Source of the DNA: Nitrospira sp.
GTDB lineage: Bacteria; Nitrospirota; Nitrospiria; Nitrospirales; Nitrospiraceae
Length of the DNA: 16,480 bases
Reading direction: 5' to 3'
NCBI GenBank assembly: GCA_020697375.1
Contig: JAJFBJ010000086.1
Location: 1 to 16,480 of the forward strand
A program made the position numbers and the translations under genes. Positions within the stretch are counted from its first letter, which is position 1. Each line of letters begins with the position of its first letter. Below the pieces are notes generated by a model. The model was not told the DNA's origin, did no database searches, and saw nothing but the letters and a program-made list of their open reading frames with translations. This document shows positions 7,635-14,022 of this stretch, piece by piece.

Positions 7635-9365
7635 TTAATCAAGGTCTCGACAGACCGGCGCTTCACGTAATACTAAGCGATCGAGGTCACAGGTCTTCAA
7701 GTATTCAATGAGCGCCAACCGATCTTCATGGGATATTTCACATCCCAGGATGCCGGCTTCCTTCACAGTTGCGCCACAATTGGGCGACGTGCGGAATTCA
7801 TGTCCCTGATTGCCGTTGCCGAAAAGCTGGGTTTTGAATTCAAACCCTGCCAATGGATCGCGGAAGGTCGGGGACCCGCCGCATTCCGCCACGACGAACC
7901 CGACTTTCTGCGGGTCGAATTCCATGTTCGGGCTGAGATAGAAGCAGCTGTGCCGTTCTTTCGCCGGGGAGAGCAGTTCATAGAGGTTCGGCACCGATCC
8001 GTTATGAAGAAAGGGCGCGGTGGCCCAGACGGCCAGATGCGGGCGGGCGATATACTGCCGGTCGTCTCTCCATCTGTTCGTCAGGTGGCGGTATTCCTGA
8101 TCGTCGGCGGCATCCTGCTGTTTCATCAGTTCCGTCGTGACGAACTCTGACGCATCCTTGGCCGAGAGCCGTCCTCGTCCCAGCGGGCCGGTATCGACCT
8201 GGCGCCCTGCGAAATTGTTCAGATAGGCAGAGTCGGTTCCGATCTCTTCCCCTGGCACCATGGTGACGTGCAGGCTAGGGCCGTTTGGATGCGGGTTTTC
8301 AAGCGCTGTCGCGACATGGCAATGGGCGCACAGATTCGGAAGTCCCTTGTTGCCGTGATAGAGGTCCTTGCCTCTTGCGGCCAATTTTCGATTGATGGCA
8401 GGAAAGGCCCCCGGCCATCGCGGAGGGTGCAGCCGGCGTGCGATATTCTCCAGTGTCTTTAGCGAGCTGATATCGAGTGACGATTGGAATTGCTCACTTG
8501 CTTCGAGAGGAAGCTGTGAGGCGTTTTTCGCCCAGGCGAATAGGTTGGCATTCACGCCGATGACTTGAGCGATATTCCTCGCGAGCGGATGTTGAATCGA
8601 TCCACCCCATTGGACCCAATCATATTCCCACACTCCCCAGAGGGCCGGGATACTCACCGGAGCGTTGGCTGGTCTGAGATTGTCGGGATTGAGAGGAGCG
8701 AAGACGTGATTGCCGCCACGCCCGAGCGCGTCGAATCGGCCGGGGCCCCACAGGGCCGGCGAGGCGTCCTGACCCGCCCGGCTGACCATTCCCCGCGTGA
8801 GCGCGGCGACCTGGTTGGCCAGGGTCTGAATATTGTCGGGCGTGGCCGCCAGCCCGCGGCGCTGCAATACCCGGATCGCGAAGCTCTTGAACTTTTCAGG
8901 TGATTGTAAATCGCCCAGGCTCTCCAGGAGCGTTTGCAGAAAACGTGTGTTGTATTGAAGGGATGGCCCGCCTTCGATCCGAATCGGATTGCCTTGGTAG
9001 GTGAATTGGGTCGTATGGCAAAAGGCGCAGGTAAAGCCGACTTGTGGTACGGCGATATTCGGTCCTTCGGTCTTGGCGAGTCCGATCGGGAGTTTGTCAG
9101 GGTGGTCGGGGTCGACCAGGATGCCGGTTCGAGAGAAACTATTCTTGAGCGGTTCATCTTCGAGGGCAACGAACCAATCATAGGGCATCAGCTGCGTGCC
9201 GGCCGACGTATGGTACCACTGCTGCCGGTCCTGTTCCGTCCAGCCTTGAAGAGTGGACGGGCGCTGTTCCTGTCGGGGCGGCAAATCAACGGCCCGGCAA
9301 TGCACCGCAGACAATGTGAACAGAAGCCCGGCGAGTGTCAGGACGCGATGGACGTAAAAACGCAT
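7635..9365 (-). CDS. Periplasmic di-haem cytochrome c, RoxA/CcpA-like
   Basis: A 576-residue protein from ATG 9365, with GGAGGATGAG upstream. Residues 1-25 form a Sec signal peptide. Two haem c motifs are present, CAFCH (113-117) and CAHCH (346-350), about 230 residues apart, as in bacterial di-haem peroxidase folds. The later stretch APFLHNGSVPNLYELLSPAKER followed by FDPQKVGF closely resembles the end of the RoxA/latex-clearing-oxygenase branch rather than classical CcpA. Family members oxidise isoprenoids or peroxides; the substrate here is unknown. It is somewhat shorter than RoxA itself. Four or more non-haem cysteines near the C-terminus (CFYL, AECGG, NCGAT, GCEIS) may form disulfides. 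The hybrid kinase gene follows after 65 nt. A GTATC-N6-GATAC palindrome lies 230 bp upstream. Confidence 0.8.
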   Translation of the reverse strand: MRFYVHRVLTLAGLLFTLSAVHCRAVDLPPRQEQRPSTLQGWTEQDRQQWYHTSAGTQLMPYDWFVALEDEPLKNSFSRTGILVDPDHPDKLPIGLAKTEGPNIAVPQVGFTCAFCHTTQFTYQGNPIRIEGGPSLQYNTRFLQTLLESLGDLQSPEKFKSFAIRVLQRRGLAATPDNIQTLANQVAALTRGMVSRAGQDASPALWGPGRFDALGRGGNHVFAPLNPDNLRPANAPVSIPALWGVWEYDWVQWGGSIQHPLARNIAQVIGVNANLFAWAKNASQLPLEASEQFQSSLDISSLKTLENIARRLHPPRWPGAFPAINRKLAARGKDLYHGNKGLPNLCAHCHVATALENPHPNGPSLHVTMVPGEEIGTDSAYLNNFAGRQVDTGPLGRGRLSAKDASEFVTTELMKQQDAADDQEYRHLTNRWRDDRQYIARPHLAVWATAPFLHNGSVPNLYELLSPAKERHSCFYLSPNMEFDPQKVGFVVAECGGSPTFRDPLAGFEFKTQLFGNGNQGHEFRTSPNCGATVKEAGILGCEISHEDRLALIEYLKTCDLDRLVLREAPVCRDLD

Positions 9366-9657
9366 GGCTCATCCTCCGATGATCTACATTTCTATGAGAA
9401 AGGGTTTCGGTGGAGGGAAGAAGTGCACCTCACTGCTAGGTGAGAGAAGCAATGCACATGCCATTACGTATGCGGCAGGGTACCTGGATCAGAATACGAA
9501 TGCCATTGTTTTTTGAAAGATTCCAACTGCGGGTCGGAGGTTTCTTACAAAGAGACGCATTGAACGATCATGAGGCATGAGCCGAGGTAGCTCAGTATCC
9601 GAGGAGATACGGGAGCGGCCGATGAGAAGGGATGCCGGCCGGGATAGTCATGGAAGA
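9366..9657. other. Upstream region of the di-haem cytochrome gene
   Basis: About 290 bases without a gene. It must contain the promoter of the cytochrome gene and the end of the CopD-like transcript. I see the palindrome at 9595-9610, a short AT-rich tract at 9508-9518 and a weak hairpin (CACCT/AGGTG) near 9426. I could not place a confident -35/-10 pair. Confidence 0.4.
9595..9610. promoter_or_regulatory. GTATC-N6-GATAC palindrome, possible third operator
   Basis: GTATC at 9595-9599 and GATAC at 9606-9610 repeat the 11-bp phased core of the modules at 1506-1613 and 2713-2820. The inner six bases differ, and the outer half-sites and the 14-mer are absent. It lies 230 bp upstream of the cytochrome start. 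As an isolated core it is weaker evidence than the two full modules. Confidence 0.35.
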
Positions 9658-10173
9658 TTACTGATGGAGGTGTTTCATGGCGGCGGCGCAGAGGATGATG
9701 AAAAATCCCATCCAGAGCGCGGCGCGTTGAAAGGGAATCGATTCGTAGACTTCGGTTTCTTCCTCCTCATCCGGATCCCGTTTGAAAATGACGCTATAGA
9801 GGAACAGCGTGAGAAGACCTAATACCAGGATGAGCTTAATACAGAAAATCCACAAATACTTGGGGTGGTACTGCAGCGCATGGCCGGTTTGAGATATGAG
9901 AATCTGATTGACGAAGTGCACGTTGATACCGCCGGTAAACAGGAGAATAACGAGCAGGACTCCCGCCACACGTTTGTAGTGCTTGTAGAAGGCATCGGTG
10001 ATCGGGCGAATGTATTCCTTGGGAACAGCGGCGGCTCGAAGGCCCGGCGTGACTGCCATTACCAGGAAGGCGAGTCCGCCGATCCAGATGACGGCCGACA
10101 GCAGATGGAACCAATGATTGACGATCGGAATCAGCTGGTTCAGATCGAGGAAAAGGCTTTGTACGGAATCCAT
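9658..10173 (-). CDS. CopD-like four-helix membrane protein
   Basis: A 171-residue integral membrane protein with four predicted helices at about 14-42, 66-82, 106-130 and 151-166. Helix 1 carries the HWFHLLSAVIWIGGLAF signature (H20, H23) typical of CopD-type and related copper or haem-associated membrane proteins. Further histidines lie at H65, H86, H98 and H103 and in a C-terminal HLH. A very acidic loop (DPDEEEETE, 133-141) separates helices 3 and 4. Members are annotated as copper-export or copper-import proteins, but many are of unknown function. It begins 77 nt after the radical-SAM/SPASM gene, whose intercistronic gap contains a small AGGT/ACCT hairpin, so it is likely in the same transcript. 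The ribosome-binding site is weak, and the start is chosen because it gives a complete helix 1. Confidence 0.7.
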   Translation of the reverse strand: MDSVQSLFLDLNQLIPIVNHWFHLLSAVIWIGGLAFLVMAVTPGLRAAAVPKEYIRPITDAFYKHYKRVAGVLLVILLFTGGINVHFVNQILISQTGHALQYHPKYLWIFCIKLILVLGLLTLFLYSVIFKRDPDEEEETEVYESIPFQRAALWMGFFIILCAAAMKHLHQ

Positions 10174-10250
10174 CGTGAGATCGCCAGGGGGTGAACAGCG
10201 GGGGGCGAAGAGGTGGTGACCTCCTTCAGCCGATGCTTCTCCCTTGGTTG

Positions 10251-11666
10251 CTAGTCCTTCCCTCGCATGTCGAAATTGAAGACCGGCGCGTCATTTCCGA
10301 AACGTTTCTTCCGAAGCTCTTCCATCAATTCGACGGTGATGAGCTCGACCCCGTTCTCTCGAGCGTGGCGTTCGACGCCCTTCTTGACCATCGCGCGAAG
10401 GAAATAGGGGATTCGGCTGAGCCGCAGCTCGGAGGCCTCGTCCCACGGCACCTCGGCTTCTTCCGGCGTGTTGAACGCCACGGGGATTCTCTCGCCGCCT
10501 TTTGGCTCGTACAGGCACCACTGATCCTCGTCGAGCCAATCGCCATGATCGACATAAGGCCGCGCGCGGCATCCTCCGCAAATGTCGGTATACTCGCAAT
10601 CGCCGCATTTCCCCTTGAGGTGCGGATAGCGAAAGGAGTTGAACACGTCCGATCGCTCCCACAGATCGACGAAGCTCGTCTCGCGAACGTTGCCGGCCGA
10701 CAAGGGCATGTAGGGGCAGGGTGTGAGCTCCCCGTTCGGCGTGACCCGCGCATAGTTCGTCCCCGCGAGACAGCCTCCGCCCATATAGCCGGTGGCTTTG
10801 GTCAGAGGGGAATTGGGATCTTTTTCATAGGCAAGCCGCTTGAAATGCGGGGCGCAGCGGGCCCGCACCAGCATGTCCTTATATCGGTCCTGGCAATCAA
10901 CGAGGTATCCCAGAACTTCTTCGTACTGTTGCGGCGTGATATCGGTCAGCTCCTCGCCGCGCCCCGTGCAGACCATGAAAAATACGTTGAGCACCCGCGC
11001 GCCGAGGGTATGGGCCCATTCCACCACTTCCGGCAGCTCCTGATAATTCATGGGCTGTGCGCTGAAGTGAACCTGGAATTGGAGCCCATTCCGTTTACAG
11101 GCTTCGATGCCGGCCAACGCGCTTTCAAATGCGCCGGGAACGCCGCGGAATGCGTCGTGTTTTCCCGAATCGAGAGAATCGATGCTGATGCCGACGCCCA
11201 TGACGCCGATTTCGACCAGCGTTTTGGCCATGCGGTCGTTGATCAACATGCCGTTGGTACCGAACACCACGATGAACCCGAGCTTCACCGCATGCCTCGC
11301 GATGTCCAGAATATCCGGGCGCACGAGCGGCTCGCCCCCGGTGATCACCAGCAGGCAACCCTTATTCACCTCGGCAATTTGATCGATCAGACGGAAACAC
11401 TCTTCCGTGCTAAGTTCGTCGGACCCTCCGCCGGCCTTCGTCGTCGCATCGAGATAGCAGTGATTGCACTTGAGGTTGCAACGCTTGGTCAGATTCAGCG
11501 CGACGAGGTAGGGCTTGAAGTCGTCGACAGTCCGGCCATCATTCGGCGCTGCGGACGGGGCGCTCGGAGGAAAAAATTGCGAGATTTGTTGCTGAAGAGT
11601 CTCCAGCTTTCCTCCGAGGGGAGGGAAATTCAAAACCGGTAATGATTTACCCATAGGTTCCAACAT
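10251..11666 (-). CDS. Radical-SAM/SPASM protein with C-terminal PCP_red-like domain
   Basis: A 471-residue cytoplasmic iron-sulfur enzyme. The radical-SAM cluster motif is CNLKCNHC (C63, C67, C70), preceded by the strand LVALNLTKR. The SAM-binding GGEP follows at 110-113. The SPASM region carries C299, C317, C354, C357, C363, C366 and C384, enough for auxiliary Fe-S clusters. This arrangement is typical of the AhbC/AhbD/NirJ haem enzymes and of peptide-maturing enzymes; which of these applies here is not clear. Residues 414-458 (LSRIPYFLRAMVKKGVERHA, then ITVELMEELRK) match the PCP_red pattern of BchB C-termini, as in the next gene upstream. ATG 11666 has no clear ribosome-binding site; M5 at 11654 has GGAA just before it and is an alternative start. 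Confidence 0.8.
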   Translation of the reverse strand: MLEPMGKSLPVLNFPPLGGKLETLQQQISQFFPPSAPSAAPNDGRTVDDFKPYLVALNLTKRCNLKCNHCYLDATTKAGGGSDELSTEECFRLIDQIAEVNKGCLLVITGGEPLVRPDILDIARHAVKLGFIVVFGTNGMLINDRMAKTLVEIGVMGVGISIDSLDSGKHDAFRGVPGAFESALAGIEACKRNGLQFQVHFSAQPMNYQELPEVVEWAHTLGARVLNVFFMVCTGRGEELTDITPQQYEEVLGYLVDCQDRYKDMLVRARCAPHFKRLAYEKDPNSPLTKATGYMGGGCLAGTNYARVTPNGELTPCPYMPLSAGNVRETSFVDLWERSDVFNSFRYPHLKGKCGDCEYTDICGGCRARPYVDHGDWLDEDQWCLYEPKGGERIPVAFNTPEEAEVPWDEASELRLSRIPYFLRAMVKKGVERHARENGVELITVELMEELRKKRFGNDAPVFNFDMRGKD

Positions 11667-11669
11667 GGG

Positions 11670-11741
11670 GAATTATGAATTAGGAACGATGAATGTATAG
11701 ATGGAAAGGTCGGTCGTCCGACTCGTTCACAATTCATATTC
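11670..11741. repeat. AT-rich imperfect inverted repeat between two PCP_red genes
   Basis: Arms at 11670-11690 and 11722-11741 match at about 17 of 20 positions when one is reversed and complemented (core ATGAATT). A small internal hairpin, GTCGG-TCGT-CCGAC, lies at 11709-11722. The composition is far more AT-rich than the genes on either side. The gap at 15667-15788 has a similar sequence style. It could act as a terminator or attenuator, or be a dispersed intergenic repeat. Confidence 0.5.
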
Positions 11742-11760
11742 ATCATTCAGAATGGCAAAA

Positions 11761-13857
11761 CTAGGAACTAGCTTTGCCTGTCAGGTTGGCAATCATGTCT
11801 TTCAGATTGCCGGTCTTCATGGCGTCTGCCATATAGCCCTTGGCCTGCTCGATACCCTCGGTCGCCACTTCCAACGTGATGACCGTTGCGCCGATCTTGT
11901 CAGCATGTTTTTCGATCAGGGCCTTGGTGCATTCCCGCATGAACCCTTCCGGCGCCCGATCCAAGCGGGCGCGCGCATCGGGAGTCCAGGTATAGGGGGG
12001 CGAGCTGTCCGGAGCAACCTGTTCGGTCTCGGAACCATTCCCGTTCGGGGCATGGGCCAGGCTGCCATTGGTCCCGGCCATGTCCGTTGAAGGCTGAGGA
12101 GCGGTGCCGGTCCCCTTATTGGAAAAGATCGGCTGGTAGTCTTCAGCCGCCGCTTCGTGAATCATCGGGGAGGCGTATTCCAGGGTGATGGTGGTCATGC
12201 CGAGTTTGCGGGCGCTTTTTTCGATCTTGGCTTTGGCCCGCCGGCGTTGGAATCCGGCCGGCACGGCGCGGATCGCCTCCTTGGCATCCTTCGTCCACTG
12301 CATCGGCACGTCGTCATAGGCCAAGTCCGTCTCAAGGCCGCCTTCCGCCTTGGCCGCCGCTTCAAAGATGGTCTTGTCGACTTGCTTGAACCGATTGCCT
12401 TCCGCGCTGCAAACGGGGCATTTCACCGGCGTATCACCTTTGCCAATATAGCCGCAGCCGTCGCAGACGAAGTAGTTCTGGCTCATCCGATCGAGATAGG
12501 CCTGTGTGCCAGGGCTGTTGATCGGCTTTTCTTCGACGACCTGGGTCATCATGCCGCTCAAACCGGAGCCCATCAGATCCTGTGCGACTGAATCGTCCGC
12601 TTGCATCTTATCGCGGTCGATTCCAGCTGCGTCCAGGTTCCCGCCCAAGGCTCGCATCGCGTCCATCGCCCCCTTGGGAAGAATGTGTCCGACGGCCGAA
12701 TCGACGACCGTATTACTGATGATCGTGTGGCCCTTCTCGATGGCGTACCGATGGATGGCGGTCTTTGCGACCCCACGGGCGAACACGGGGATCTTCTCCA
12801 TGCGTCGCAGCGCTTCTTCGGTCCAGGCGATCGTATACTCGGCTTGCACGTCGATCGGTGGGACGTATTTTCGGTTCGATACCAGAATATTGCATTGCGC
12901 TGCCCGCAGCAGATTCTCCGTATTGCTGCCGATATCCATGTCTTCGTCGCTGTGCACGCCGATCCGTCCGACGATGAGCAGCCAGGGATTTTCTTTGCGT
13001 ACGTATTGGATGATCTTTTCGAAGGCCTTCCCGTCCAACAGGGTCGTTTTTACGTCAGTCTGCTCGGCTTGGGCCATTTCGCGGGCAATGTCCAGATGCG
13101 ACTGGTAGATCTTGGCGAGTCCGCTGTCGATGACTTCTTCGTGCAGTTTCTCCTGCTCTTTGAACCGAAAGACCTTGCCGGCCTCTTCGTTGAGGACGCC
13201 GGAAATGCTGTGAAACGCCGCGTAGTGGAAGTAGGGATCGAAAGCAGAAATGGCCTCGACCGGTACATTGAAGGCTTTGCCCATCGCCAAGCCGGTCATC
13301 AATCCGCCGAAGGAATAGGGACTGCCGTCCACGGCCACGACGATTTTGCCGGCGCCTACCGCCTGGGGCTGTTTGATGATGAGCATGTCGGAGTTCCGAA
13401 CGCGGCGGAGCACCCGCTCGGTATTGCTGCCGATCACGCTATCCTTGACGGCTCCGACGCCCAACGCTCCCATGATGACGAGATCGTAGGCGTTGGTATT
13501 GATATCCTCGGCCAGCACTTTCCAGTTGCGCCCTTCCAAAGAACGTCGCTCCACAGGGAGGTTGGCTTCGGTGCATTTTTTATCGACGTAGTCCAGGTAG
13601 GAATCGGTGATGATCTGGAGACCGCGGGTAATCAGCGAATCGTGAATCTGGCGCTGCCGGTCGAGTTCCTTTTCGTCGTGATACTCCTCCGGAAGGCCGG
13701 CCTCCATCTGCTTGAACCGCTTATCGTGCATCTTGGCCGCATAGACGTGGCTGCCCACGATCTTCGAGCCATAGGTTTTTGCCAGCTCAACTCCTACATC
13801 GACGGCTGTATTGGAATGGTCGGAATTATCGACCGGGATATAGATCGTCTTGTACAT
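11761..13857 (-). CDS. Tandem universal-stress protein fused to PCP_red and rubredoxin-like domains
   Basis: A 698-residue cytoplasmic protein; GGGAGG 7 nt before ATG 13857 fixes the start. It has two universal-stress (UspA) domains, residues 1-163 and 169-328, each keeping the ATP-binding G-x2-G-x9-G-S pattern (G130/G133/G143 and G297/G300/G310). Three PCP_red domains follow: one around W345 and P357, one around W521 and P533, and one around W624 and P636. All follow W-T-x-x-A, then P-x-G/F and IE-x-x-A, then a final T-I/V-I-T/S strand. Between the first and second lies a Cys4 rubredoxin-type knuckle (C465, C468, C480, C483). PCP_red is the C-terminal domain of BchB. A linker (585-620) precedes the last copy. 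The combination suggests an ATP-sensing, electron-carrying regulator or assembly factor; this is an inference. The next gene downstream also ends in PCP_red. Confidence 0.85.
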   Translation of the reverse strand: MYKTIYIPVDNSDHSNTAVDVGVELAKTYGSKIVGSHVYAAKMHDKRFKQMEAGLPEEYHDEKELDRQRQIHDSLITRGLQIITDSYLDYVDKKCTEANLPVERRSLEGRNWKVLAEDINTNAYDLVIMGALGVGAVKDSVIGSNTERVLRRVRNSDMLIIKQPQAVGAGKIVVAVDGSPYSFGGLMTGLAMGKAFNVPVEAISAFDPYFHYAAFHSISGVLNEEAGKVFRFKEQEKLHEEVIDSGLAKIYQSHLDIAREMAQAEQTDVKTTLLDGKAFEKIIQYVRKENPWLLIVGRIGVHSDEDMDIGSNTENLLRAAQCNILVSNRKYVPPIDVQAEYTIAWTEEALRRMEKIPVFARGVAKTAIHRYAIEKGHTIISNTVVDSAVGHILPKGAMDAMRALGGNLDAAGIDRDKMQADDSVAQDLMGSGLSGMMTQVVEEKPINSPGTQAYLDRMSQNYFVCDGCGYIGKGDTPVKCPVCSAEGNRFKQVDKTIFEAAAKAEGGLETDLAYDDVPMQWTKDAKEAIRAVPAGFQRRRAKAKIEKSARKLGMTTITLEYASPMIHEAAAEDYQPIFSNKGTGTAPQPSTDMAGTNGSLAHAPNGNGSETEQVAPDSSPPYTWTPDARARLDRAPEGFMRECTKALIEKHADKIGATVITLEVATEGIEQAKGYMADAMKTGNLKDMIANLTGKASS

Positions 13858-13903
13858 CGAGATGCCTCCCAGGCAAACCGGCTACAGGGGGATGAGATCA
13901 GAG

Positions 13904-13926
13904 AACCGTTGAGAATTCAAACGGTT
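13904..13926. repeat. Inverted repeat upstream of the universal-stress gene
   Basis: AACCGTTGA and TCAAACGGTT flank the loop GAAT, giving a stem of nine pairs with one bulged A. It lies 47 bp upstream of the universal-stress start, in the expected promoter or 5' leader. There is no T-tract on either strand, so an operator or attenuator hairpin is more likely than a terminator. Confidence 0.45.
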
Positions 13927-13943
13927 GAAAGGAACCCTATCCC

Positions 13944-13973
13944 AAAAGAAGCGGCATGATAGCACCGGCTTCT
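13944..13973 (-). terminator. Candidate rho-independent terminator of the B12-type radical-SAM gene
   Basis: On the minus strand AGAAG(C)CGG pairs with CCGCTTCT across a 10-nt loop, with one bulged base, and is followed by TTT. It begins 50 nt after the stop at 14023. It would separate this gene from the universal-stress gene, in line with the operator-like repeat just downstream. Confidence 0.45.
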
Positions 13974-14022
13974 CGGGGAATGCAAGCAAACCGGGGCTCG
14001 ACGGAGGACCTGCGAATCTCGC

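Noticed and set aside
9581..9660. GCCGAGGTAGCTCAG looks like the 5' end of a tRNA
   Set aside because: Only the first 15 bases fit. There is no closing D-stem, no anticodon arm, no GTTCGA T-loop and no complementary acceptor 3' end. It could be a tRNA-derived scrap, but nothing supports that further.
10191..11642. 483-codon open frame on the plus strand opposite the radical-SAM/SPASM gene
   Set aside because: It lacks domain motifs and is the antisense mirror of a gene with clear Fe-S cluster motifs. Long antisense frames arise from the codon bias.
12601..13959. 452-codon plus-strand frame opposite the universal-stress fusion
   Set aside because: No motifs and no ribosome-binding site, and the opposite strand carries two intact ATP-binding universal-stress domains.
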